Shown here: piece by piece, positions 14,182 to 25,160 of the stretch | Numbering within the stretch: the first letter of the stretch is position 1 | How the letters are laid out: each line of letters starts with the position of its first letter | Source: Neocallimastix lanati (nom. inval.) | Lineage: Eukaryota > Neocallimastigomycota > Neocallimastigomycetes > Neocallimastigales > Neocallimastigaceae | DNA length: 64,000 bases | Direction: 5' to 3' | NCBI GenBank assembly: GCA_016946835.1 | Contig: JACVTC010000041.1 | Location: 470,001-534,000, forward strand | The notes under the pieces: model-generated | Told to the model about the DNA's origin: nothing | Databases searched by the model: none | The model's input: the letters and a program-made list of their open reading frames with translations, nothing else | Program-made: the position numbers and the translations under genes

Positions 14182-14312
14182 CTTAATTGGATGAAATTTC
14201 TACATGCTAATGGAGCTTCCTTTGACCATAATTCAATTTCAATATCACCCATTGAAGTATGCATTACCACCTTCCCTTTCGTAGGTGGCTCAGAAATGTA
14301 AACACTTGACAT
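11614..14312 (-). CDS. CWC27: Spliceosome-associated cyclophilin CWC27 (8 exons, 511 aa)
   Basis: Exons, in order: 14182-14312, 13799-13887, 13488-13663, 13167-13387, 12890-13046, 12585-12718, 11914-12450, 11614-11704. All junctions are GT-AG and the total is 1536 nt, exactly 512 codons. The N-terminus ([20 protein letters not shown], then IELWSKEAP) and the body ([49 protein letters not shown]) match CWC27/SDCCAG10 along its whole length. The C-terminal CWC27 block is present too ([23 protein letters not shown]); in yeast and human it contacts CWC22 in the activated spliceosome. In the cyclophilin fold the catalytic Trp of CypA is Glu here ([13 protein letters not shown]), as in other CWC27 proteins known to lack isomerase activity, so a structural role is expected. 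Human CWC27 is 472 aa. Intron 1 opens directly into an ATT microsatellite. Confidence 0.95.
14101..14181 (-). repeat. (ATT)n microsatellite starting at a 5' splice site
   Basis: On the gene strand the first intron of CWC27 begins GTATTATTATT and continues as about 26 ATT units. Read through, it would give a poly-Tyr tail, which is an artefact of the missing splice. The repeat therefore abuts the exon with no intervening intronic sequence other than the donor itself. Confidence 0.9.
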
Positions 14313-15514
14313 TTTTACAAATTCACAATATATAAAACATTAAACTTCAGAAGATTAAATATATTTAATAAATACAATCCTAATAAAATATTATATTCAA
14401 ATTTTTTTCAAAATAAATTAAAAAAAAAAAAAAAAAAAAAAAATTAATATAATTTTATCTAAAAATTAATTAATTATTAATATTATAAGAATATATATTA
14501 ATTTTATGTAAACTTTTTCATTAATATAATTGAAATAAAAAACACAAAAATTGCACATAAATTAATAAAAAAAAAATTGTATTTATATAACAAAAAAATA
14601 CAGCAAATAAAATAAAAAGATATTAAATTACAACTAAGATCAAAGATATTATATAATTGACACAAACAATTTTTTATTTTTTTTGAAATATAAATTGAAA
14701 TAATATTAAAATTTAATTAATATATATATAGTCAGATTTTATTTCATATTTAAAAAAAAAAAAAAAAAATTTAATATTGAACGATATTTAGCTAATGTTT
14801 TCAATTTTTACATATAATAGAGAATGAATTAACTATTCTTACAACAATATGTGCTCATTGATACTATCAAGATTACCAATTTGATATTCATATTTATCAA
14901 AATTTCAAAAATTTTAACTTCTTTCTTTTTACCAAGATATATTGATTATAATTGTTAAAGTTGAATTATTTTAATTAAGAAAAATTTTACAATTATATCT
15001 ACCTTTTCAATCATTCCATGCTATGGCATGTGAATCCTCATAATTACTTCTATATCTAATAATCTTTAGATTTGAAAATTGATGAATTGATTTTCAATTT
15101 AACCCCTAGTAATAAATAAATAAATTCTATTATTTAAAAATTTATTTTATCAATACACTCAATATTATTTGGATTAAATAATTTTTTTTTTGATGGTCTT
15201 TCTATTACTTTTAAATGATCTTTTATACTACTAAAGTTTTTATGTCATAAATAAAGAATGCCTTAATTATGATACTCGATTTGTTAGTGTTGATCAAAGT
15301 AAGATCTTCGTATTCACTGAAGAATATTTATCAAAGCTCGTTTGTAAAAATAGAACTCACTCATAAAAGTTTGGTGATAATACTTAAATGATTCTTATGA
15401 AGAATTAAAAAAAGATTATAGCAACAAAGAAATTTATCAATGGGAATTTAAAGATGTTTTCTGTTAATTCTCTTAATTTTCTTTTAGAACCAATTCATAA
15501 GAAATCCTTCATAA
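14313..15514. other. Intergenic stretch with unidentified decayed coding remains on both strands
   Basis: After the CWC27 5' flank (14313-14780, AT-rich) the composition becomes coding-like. On the minus strand around 14990-15080 a frame reads RYRSNYEDSHAIAWND, broken by stops on both sides. On the plus strand, 15240-15465 gives CLNYDTRFVSVDQSKIF, then EEYLSKLVCKNRTHS and, after breaks, YEELKKDYSNKEIYQWEF. I do not recognise either. They look like relics of mobile elements beside the LINE fragment rather than host exons. Confidence 0.45.
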
Positions 15515-16240
15515 AAAAAATAATATTATTTTTATTGTTAGTATTATTAATATTATATACTTCGTTACCAATATCAGAACCTGAACTTAATTCTATATTA
15601 TTCATATCTGTGATAACAGTGTTTACATTACTATTTGATATTGGACGGTATTTAGAAATTATATAAAATTTTTCATAAAGAATATCAATATCCTTAAAAT
15701 ATTTCATTCGCAATACATTGAAAAAATAGCATTTAGAAAACCAATGTTCCAATCGAGGATTACTATATATTCTATAACAACAAGGACACCTTTCAGGACA
15801 CTCTTCTTCAATCATTTTGGCGGCTTTGGCAACACGAGCATCGAATTTATATCCACATCTGGCACGAAGTACCCATCATAAGCCAATGCTAAATTAAGGA
15901 TATTTATAATTTAGCTTAAGATACTCTCTAGTTTTCTCAAATTTATTTTTATTATAAGCCTTAGCTTTGATTGATTTTCCTGCCATATCTCTATCCCTGT
16001 AAAAGTTTAAAATAGCTTTTTTTGATGGAAATTTATCTAATTTGTCTGCTAAAATTTTACTTTCTTTACCCCATGCATGACGTCTACAACGAGATATATC
16101 TCTAAGTAAATCAGAGATAATACATTTTTATTTTTCCATTTTTTAAAACACCTTATCTGAGCAATCGAACATTTCGCCGAAAGAGGAGGAATATTAAGTT
16201 CTTTAGAAACACAATAAAGGGACGTAAAGCTATTCCCTTT
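15515..16240 (-). mobile_element. LINE (non-LTR retrotransposon) ORF2 C-terminal fragment
   Basis: On the minus strand a frame reads NSFTSLYCVSKELNIPPLSA, then RCRRHAWGKES, KLDKFPSKKAI, WVLRARCGYKFDARVAKAAK and EECPERCPCC with NPRLEHWFSKC. The CxxC...H...C cluster is the zinc-like C-terminal end found after the reverse transcriptase in L1/Tad-type LINE ORF2 proteins. Two in-frame stops lie just before WVLRARC (near 15890-15905) and one frameshift lies near 16125, so the copy is dead. It is truncated at its 5' side at 16240, exactly where a copy of the CTGTAC box and (AAAAT)n begins. The corresponding part of the copy at 49938-50915 is more decayed. Confidence 0.8.
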
Positions 16241-16300
16241 AGAATATAAATATAAAGTACAGATTGAATAAAATAAAATAAAAAAAGCACAGTATTAATG
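16241..16300. repeat. Stray copy of the 35-bp box plus (AAAAT)n
   Basis: AGAATATAAATATAAAGTAC continuing into AGATTGAAT (16241-16269), followed by AAAAT pentamers, is the reverse-orientation form of the box found in arrays at 60.5-61.8 kb. It touches the 5'-truncated edge of the LINE fragment. Confidence 0.75.
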
Positions 16301-16510
16301 TGTGAAGCCATTGTTATATCATAAATTGAAGAAAAAAAAATAAAATATTAATTTTTTTTAACAAGTTTTATAATTAATGTAATTGAAATTAGTAATATAT
16401 TACTTTAGAAATGATTCAAAATGAAATTTACTTAATAAATTATAAAATATATAATTATTATTTTATTATATATTTTAACACTAATAAAATGAAACATATT
16501 TTCTTTTTTT

Positions 16511-16565
<55 letters not shown>

Positions 16566-16775
16566 ATTTGTTTTAAATGTTTATTAATTTATTAATTTAT
16601 TTATTTCATGTTTTTATTATTATTATTGTTATTATTATTATTATTGTTGTTGTTGTTGTTATTGTTATTATTTAATTTAATAATTTTATTACATAATTTT
16701 TTTTAATATGTATATATATTTTGTTAATTTATTAAAACAATATTACTTTTATTTATTAATTTATTTCGTGATGAT
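16301..16775. other. AT-rich spacer with poly(A) and trinucleotide repeats
   Basis: This is the 3' flank of RPN2. It holds an A run at about 16517-16563 and a mixed ATT/GTT tract at about 16615-16670. No coding signal. Confidence 0.6.
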
Positions 16776-19700
16776 TTAATCTTCTTCATAAACAAATGGC
16801 TCTGGTGGTCCGGGTTCTTCATCTTGTGGATCTACAGTCGCTATTTGTTCTATTTATTAAAATTATATATATTAATTAGTTGATATTTTAGATATCAAAA
16901 TAGCTATTATCTATCATAAATATTTGATTTTAAAAATAAACTTACTTGGAGTACTAAATTCTAATAATTCTTCTGGTTGACCTTTTTGTCTATCTTCCAT
17001 AATTGTTATACCACCAACAATATTCTTCTTTACAGGTATATAACGTGAATCATCCTTAAATATAATATATTTTAATTGAGCCGGTACAACACGGGTTAAA
17101 TTACCAAGTTTTTCGAAAGTTTGCTTCTTTTTCTTTTCTTGCTTTTCAGCCTATTAAATATCAAAATTAATATTATATATATAATATATTATTAATTTTC
17201 TACAATAAAAAATAAAAATAATTATAAAAATAAAAACAATAGTAATAATAATAATAAAAAAAAGTAAATAAATTATAAAAGTTACTTCTTCATCCTTCTT
17301 TTCAGTATTATCAACTTCCATTTGAGTTTCTTCCTTCTTTTCATCCTATTATTAAAATGTATCAATAAATATTATTAAATGATTTACATTAAATAAAATT
17401 ATTAACCCAAAATAATAAATATAATAACTTACAGTATCCATAGATTCTGGTTCACCACCCTTTTCTTTTTCATTCTTTTTGGCACGAGCCTTAGTCTTAG
17501 CAGTAGTAGATAATACAGCAGTAGCTACTTTTTCTACAACAGTTTTTTCTTGTTTCTTCATTGGAGATGGATAAGCAAATAAAGATGGCTTTACGTTGGA
17601 AATAAATTCAAGTTTTGGCATCTAATATATATAATAATATTTTATATCAATAGATAATAATTAATCATATAATAATATTTTATATCAACAGATAATAATT
17701 AATCATATAATAATATTTTATATCAATAGATAATAATTAATCTTATAGATATATCAAAGTATTAATACATAGATTAAATATTGTATTATTAATCTAGAAA
17801 TAAATTAAAGTAAAAGAAAAAAAATTTTACTTCAAGCTTAGAATTAAGACCAATAAAAGCAGTTGGAGTAAAGGCCAAAGATAAGAAATGAGTAAGTGGA
17901 TACCAATACCAAAATTGGGTAAAAATGGTCATACCAACAATAGAAGCCATATTGTTATAACCTGATCTTGATTGTAAAGTAATAGTAACGTTACGACCAC
18001 CAGCATCTAAAATACCTTGACTTAAAACAGCACCAAATTTAGCCATCGCTTCTTCATGCTTATCTTTAATAATAGTTTCATATGTCTTACGAATAGAAGC
18101 AACCTTTGGTGACATGATTTCATTACTTTGAATTAATATCATAGCAGAGGCAATTAATGCACCTTGCTTAACAAAATCAACTTGGTCCTTAGTTAAAGGA
18201 TCCAAAAGTTCCATAGCTTCTGGCATACCAGTACCAGCACATGAAATACCTAAAGCAAGAGTACAACCATAACGAACATGTGGATTGTAACTCTCAGATA
18301 ATAATTGAACAATACGTGGAACTTGCTTTGGAGTTTTAAATAATATAAAACCAAGAGCAGTTACAGCAGCACTTCTAACATCATCATTAACATCACTAAC
18401 AGCAACATGTAAACATTTTTTAATTGCCTTATTATTACCGGTACCACAATAAGCTAAAGCAATCATATATATACCACCATATCTAATAATATGATCTTTA
18501 TCTTGTAAAAGTTGTTCAATTAAAGCATCAGCAGTATCTTCCTTTCCATACATAATTAAAGCCATTCCAATAGCTAAACCACGAATAATTTTTTCGTGTT
18601 GTGTTTCATGTGCATACTGTAACATCTCATCAATAGCCTTTTCAGAAGATGTACCAAGCATAATTAAACCCATTGCTAAACCGGCAGCTTCTCCTGCAAC
18701 AGCACTATCAGTGAATAAAACATTCTTTAATTCTTCATAAATTTCATCACTAGCAGTGGCCATACCAGCAGCACCTAAACCTAAAGCAGCTCCATGTTGA
18801 ATAATCTCATTTTGAGTTTTATTTAATGCATTTCTTAAATAATCAAGAACTTCGCCACCATGATTAGCATTAATTAAACCTAAAGCAAAAAGAGAACCAC
18901 CTTCAGAATATGGACTACTACTAACACCTTCTTGCGGTAAATATGGAGCAAGTAATTTTAAACCTTGATCAATGTGACCCTATAAAAAAATATTAAATAA
19001 ACATTACATAATATTAACATTCCATTTTATATATTATATAATATTACGTAAAATGAATATATTAAAAAATTATAAAATTAGTTATTGTTAATGTTAATTT
19101 GAATATTTAAAATAATATCTTAACTAACTTTATGAATAACACCTAAGGCAGCAGTAGCACTAAACTTCGACCAATTTGAAGCTCTAGATAGCCATTCCAA
19201 ATTATTACGAAGGAATTCATCACTTGTAGTTCCAGAATTCATGAAAGCGTTAGCAAAAGTAATTGCTGAGTGATACATAGAGTTTCTTGAATCAAGAGCA
19301 TCCTAATTGAAAAAAATTTATATTTAAAATTGTTATTAAAAAAAAATAATTTATTAATTCTTCTTTTTATTATTATTATTATTATAATTATTTTTGCTAT
19401 TATTTATAAAATTATTATTTTATAATAAAAATTAACATATATTAACCTTAGTAGCATTTAAAATTTGTAAATCAGTATGAATATTTCTAAATAAGAATTC
19501 TAAATTTAATTTTATGGATATATCTCCTTCTAAAATAGATCTAATTTTACTAATTGGATCTTCATTAGCCTAAATAAATTTTATTTAAATTAATTCATTA
19601 TTAATTTAATATTATTTTAAATTAAAAAAATTTTATGTAATCTAGTTTCAATAAATTTAAATTAAATCATACAGTATTATCGGTATCCATATCAGCTTCA

Positions 19701-21409
19701 TTCTTTGCAGCTGGTTCTGGTAATGTATTTAATACTTGTTGTAAGAAATCTTGAGTAGCATTTTCTTCAAGATCAAATGCAATTTGGTAAGCCATTAATA
19801 ATTGTTTCTTTAAATAAAATAATAATTATAATTATAATAAAATTAATATTTTAAACTATTACTACTATTCTTTTAACCGATTCATTTAAAATTTCATATA
19901 ATATATATACTTAAAATTAATAATTACTTCATTGCCATTAACTAAGTTCTTTAAAGTTTCAGCGCATGAGTAAGAATCCTTTAAATGTAAGAAACATTGA
20001 GTCATAGAAATATAATCTGATTCATCCAAATCTCTAAATAAACTGACAAGTAATTTCAATACCTTTTATTTCATTAATAAAAACAATAATTGAAAATAAA
20101 AATATATATTTATAGATTTATTATATTGTCAATATTTTTTTTCATTGAAAAATTAGAAAAAATAATTAATACTATAAAATTATTTCTTATCAATTTACTT
20201 CATTTCTTGCATTAAGATTTTGAACTAATGTCATTGAAGCATTTAAAACATATGATAAAAGTTCTTTTGAATCACCAGCTTTGATAGCTTTTTCAATAAT
20301 ATCTAATCTTAAAGATTCTAATGCAATACCAATAGCCTTTTTTAATTTATTTAAATTATATATTTTGAAATTACATATATAACCAAATAATAATTTTTAA
20401 TTTATCCATTAATTAATTTATTTATATTTTAAAGTATACTAATATAGTTAGGTATTAATTACTTGTTTGTATTCTTTATCTTTAAAACATCTTTCAAAAA
20501 CTTTTTCAATAATTTGTTCAAGGTCTGGTGAAATTTCGTCCAATTGATTATTTGATCTTAAATATATATAATGATCAATACATTTTGCTTTTTATTGTTA
20601 ATATTTTTATTTCAAAAAATTGATTTAGATAAGTATTTAATTTATAATTAGTAATTATTATTCTTCCTTTTTTCAATAAATCTAAATATTCTTTCATTAC
20701 TTCATTTAAATTTAACATGTAATATATATAATATTATTAAACTTACCAACAATAGTTTCTACGTATTCAGTACTAAGTGAAGAATCAAAAAGATCACCTG
20801 CTCCAAGAGCAAATGACATCGATTCGTCAAATTCACCAAGATGGTAATATACCTTCAATTATTTTATATAAAAATTATAATTTTAATATAACCAATAAAG
20901 TATTTAATCAAATTTGTCTTAATTTTTCATTATCTTTCTATTATTATTATAATAAAATAAAATTTATACTTTTGAAGCCACTAAAGCAGCTAAATTACGA
21001 TATTTAAATTGTTCATTTTCATAAAGAACTTCACTAAATGTATAATATATATATAAATAATATAAAATTATATATATATATTTAGTATTTATTTTTCATA
21101 AATTCTTTGTATTTCAAATAAAAATTTACATTTTAGAAACAGAATCAGATATTTCAGCCCAAAACTGATCTACTATAGTATTAAGCTTTTTTAAGGCATA
21201 TATTTGAAGTTCTTCTGAATTTTCGTCTAGTAAAGATATTACACCAGCTTTTGTTTAAGCAATTATAATACCGATTAATTTACAATTTTCAGTTAATATA
21301 CTTTTAATTTTTATTAATATAATTTATTTATTTATTTATTTATCTATTTATTTATTTAATTATTTAAATTATTAAATTAGAAAATACCTGCGGAAGTTAA
21401 TGCAACCAT
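16776..21409 (-). CDS. RPN2: 26S proteasome regulatory subunit RPN2/PSMD1 (15 exons, 938 aa)
   Basis: Exons: 21388-21409, 21130-21247, 20970-21033, 20747-20852, 20463-20587, 20199-20336, 19928-20062, 19673-19807, 19447-19569, 19129-19302, 17831-18979, 17433-17621, 17286-17345, 16946-17150, 16776-16849. The sum is 2817 nt, 939 codons with the stop, close to human PSMD1 (953 aa) and yeast Rpn2 (945 aa). RPN2 is the large scaffold of the proteasome base and binds the Rpn13 ubiquitin receptor near its C-terminus. Diagnostic stretches are [16 protein letters not shown] at the start, ETIVAKCIDHY, the proteasome/cyclosome repeats in the long exon ([46 protein letters not shown]), [24 protein letters not shown], and an acidic end, [11 protein letters not shown]. 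The first coding exon is only 22 nt. Most donors are GTAAGT-like, with variants GTTAGT, GTTAAT and GTATGA. I see no break, so this looks functional. Confidence 0.97.
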
Positions 21410-22520
21410 ATCAATAATATTGTAATGAAATCTTAATAATACTTTAATTTTATAATATATGAATAATTTAAAGTTAAAATGCAATTATATTTACATTATT
21501 TAATAATTATGTATGTTTTAAATAAAAATTATCTTCTATTATATTATATTTTTCTACTATATAATTATATAATTCTACTTAATGTATTAATAAAATTTCA
21601 AAATATTAATAATAATTATTATTACTATTATAATTATTATAATTATAATTATTATTAGGTTTATAATCATTTGTTATTTCAAATCTCATTTTATATAAAC
21701 TCAAATTTTATTTTTTAATAGTAAATATATTCTTTAATATATATATTTATATTATCAAAGCTAAATAAATCTTAAAGTATTAATTATTAATTATGCTTTT
21801 ACTACTAAATATTACCTTCTTAATATCAATATTTTATTATCAAGCTATATTTATAAATATTAAATTATTAAATATTTGATTTAATTTAATAAATAATCTT
21901 TAATATTTCATTTGATGGATTAATGATCAAAATAAATTTCAATATAATATACTATATAATCTTCATATTTTCCAAACAAACAGAACAAATATATTTTATT
22001 TGTTTTATTTTTTAAAAAAAATAATAAAATAACGTAAACTCTTACAATTTTCTTTGAATATATATTTATACTATTTTTTTCTTTCTTTTTATTTTAATTT
22101 TAAATTAAAATTATTTATATTCAAATTTAAATTACTATTTATTATTATTATTATTATTATTACTATATTATTTATAATTATTTTATTTCATTTATAAAAA
22201 AGAAGTTATTAATACTAAAAAAAAAATTCCAAATTATATATTATATATTCAATTATTAATTAAATCAAATAATTAATAAATTAAAAAATATTAACTGTAT
22301 TATAATAAAAAAAAATTGTTATAAATATAAAATATATTTATTCCTTAAATTAAAATTTTTTATTATATTTAAACAATATTTATTTTATAAATTTATTAAT
22401 TTTTTAATTTATTAATATTTTTGATTTTTGAAATGAAAAAATATAGAATAATATACATAACACAAAGTAAAATTAAAAATATAAAATTGATTGAATTTAT
22501 TTATTTTTTATTTATTTATT

Positions 22521-22785
22521 TAGTTGTTATTTATTTATTTAGTTGTTATTTATTTATTTAGTTGTTATTTATTTATTTAGTTGTTATTTATTTATTTAGT
22601 TGTTATTTATTTATTTAGTTGTTATTTATTTATTTAGTTGTTATTTATTTATTTAGTTGTTATTTATTTATTTAGTTGTTATTTATTTATTTAGTTGTTA
22701 TTTATTTATTTAGTTATTATTTATTTAGTTGGTTATTATTTATTTATTTAGTTATTATTTATTTATTTAATTATTATTTTTATTT
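22521..22785. repeat. 19-bp minisatellite, about 10 clean copies plus degenerate ones
   Basis: The unit TAGTTGTTATTTATTTATT starts at 22521, 22540, 22559, 22578 and every 19 bases to about 22692. After that the copies degenerate, with TAGTTATT variants and changed spacing. Confidence 0.9.
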
Positions 22786-23567
22786 AATTCTTTTTCCAAA
22801 ATTTCAAATTTCTAAACTTAATTTTTTAAAATGATAGGAAGATAAAAGATTAAACTATATATAATTGTTATATATATTAACAATAGAAAAATGAAATTAA
22901 ATAATTAATTTGATACAAATAAATTTTAATAGAATTTAAATAACATAAATTGAATTTTCATTTTTTATCCACATTTTATAAAAGGAAGCAATACAAAAAA
23001 TACATTATGCTCATGGACAATCAGTAATAAATATTATGAAGCAATTGTACAATTTTGATTAATTCTTCTGAACCAAAAGATTCCAATGAAGAAATAAACC
23101 AACATTAAAAAAAATCTATAATGATATAGAAAATTAGACAATTGAAAAGATATATTACCTTTGAAATGCAAAAAGACATATTCAAATACGAAATATGTAT
23201 TAATAAATAATGATATTTTAATTTTTAAATTAAAATAATATATATATATATATATATATAAAGAAATTGTAGAAGGAAAAAATAAAATAAAAAAAAGTAA
23301 TTGAGAATAATATTACAAAAAAAAACTATTTAATTAAAGAAATACAATATTATATAAAATGAAATAATGATAATGATAATGATAATGATAATGTTGCTAT
23401 TAATTATTAATTATATAAATTTATTTTTTATTAAAAAAATGAAGAAGATAACAATTGATAATAACAAATAATGAAGAAGTTGAAAGCTTAAGAATCAACC
23501 TTTTTTCAAAACTAGATAATGAAGGTTTTAATAATTTAATCTCCAATTGGAAAAACCTGAATGTTAG

Positions 23568-23625
<58 letters not shown>

Positions 23626-24128
23626 TAATTTTTTTATTATGAAAATTTTAATTAACAATAAAGAAAATGAAATATTATTAATGTTATAATATTCTTTTAA
23701 AAATTTTGAATATGTGAATAAAATTTAGCTCCATTATCATTTGAAAAGCTACAATATATAAATATATATATATTCATATAATATTAGTATAGTAATAATA
23801 ATTAATAAAAAAATAATTTTTTTTATAAAAATTCTATATTTTATAAAATATAACAAAAAAAAATACTAATATAAATTAATATATATAAGTTCTTAATATT
23901 AAAAAGAGTTACTACTTATCATTCACTATTAAATACTACTAAATATATATTTATAAATATTTGAAGGTAATATTAAAAATTTTTTAAAATAAGTTAAATA
24001 AAATTAAAATAAAAAAATAAAATTAATAATTTTTTTAATACAATATTATATATTTATATTTAATTGATTTTAATTAATTAACTTTTATTTATAATTATTT
24101 TATTTTTGATATTTTTTATAATAAATTA

Positions 24129-24363
24129 ATGATAAACTTATGAATATTATTATTATCACTGTAAAATAAATCTTTATGATAAACTTATGAATATTATTAT
24201 TATCACTGTAAAATAAATCTTTATGATAAACTTATGAATATTATTATTATCACTGTAAAATAAATCTTTATGATAAACTTATGAATATTATTATTATCAC
24301 TGTAAAATAAATCTTTATGATAAACTTATGAATATTATTATTATCACTGTAAAATAAATCTTT
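24129..24363. repeat. 47-bp tandem repeat, five identical copies
   Basis: The unit begins ATGATAAACTTATGAATATT and ends AAATAAATCTTT. It repeats at 24129, 24176, 24223, 24270 and 24317 with no visible difference between copies, which suggests recent amplification. Confidence 0.95.
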
Positions 24364-24837
24364 ACGAAATTTCTACTATACTTATAAGTATTAGTGTTAA
24401 AGTCTTAATATTCATGTAATTATACTTCAATTACTTATTTTATTTAATAACACATGATCATATAATTGATATGCGGGACTTTTATGTGCAATAATTTATA
24501 AGCAGTGGGTTTTTAAAATAATGGTTGTGTAGTAAAATTTATTAATAAAATTGTAATATTTGTACAATTAAAATAATAATTCTAATTCTTAAAATTTACA
24601 AGAAGAGTCTTCTATTTCTAATATAAATAATTTAATCTATTTATAAGAAATAGGTAATATTTTAATTATATATTTTAATATATAGAACTATATAAATTTT
24701 TATGTATTATATTATTATAATTATTATAATTACAATAATACATATTGAAATAAAATAAAATAAAATAATTATTATCAAAAAGATATAAATTTAATATTTA
24801 ATAATTATTATTAAATATACAAATATGTTGCTACACA

Positions 24838-25066
24838 TATTATGTTTCTTGTTCTTTATTTTTTAATATTGCAAATGAAGTAAAAGAAGTAGTGTAAAAA
24901 CTATCTAATTCTTTAGCATAAGCTCTTGTAAGAAATATTTGATAACTAAATTTAGGGGCAATAAAAAATGTACCATCAACAAATATATCATCATTATATT
25001 CCTTAAATAATTTTACTTGAAAAAGGGATTGAAAAATTATTAAATTAAAATTTTTGAATATCTGTC
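24838..25066 (-). pseudogene. Mutator-like transposase fragment
   Basis: The minus strand keeps about 75 codons of a MULE transposase core: IFQSLFQVKLFKEYN, DDIFVDGTFFIAPKFSYQ and AYAKELDSFYTTSF. It matches the element at 60.0-63.3 kb (62462-62640) almost base for base. It differs by a 9-bp in-frame duplication that turns TTSFAIL into TTSFTSFAIL. No terminal inverted repeats accompany it, so it is an isolated scrap beside a gypsy element. Confidence 0.8.
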
Positions 25067-25160
25067 ATGAAATGGTTCTTGACAATAAATTTAAAAATAA
25101 ACACTTAAAACCTTTAAAATAAAATAAGTAAAATATTTTTATATATATTTATTTTATTAA

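Larger units (their letters stand above)
21410..24837. other. AT-rich gene-free stretch with tandem repeats
   Basis: Apart from the RPN2 promoter side, this holds a 19-bp minisatellite (22521-22785), an AATGAT-type hexamer run near 23365-23392, a poly(A)-(TA)n block near 23570-23621 and a perfect 47-bp tandem array (24129-24363). No coding-like frame is visible. Confidence 0.6.

Noticed and set aside
20777-21007. Plus-strand frame of 76 codons inside RPN2
   Set aside because: Antisense to RPN2 exons 3-4 and their intron, with no coding bias of its own.
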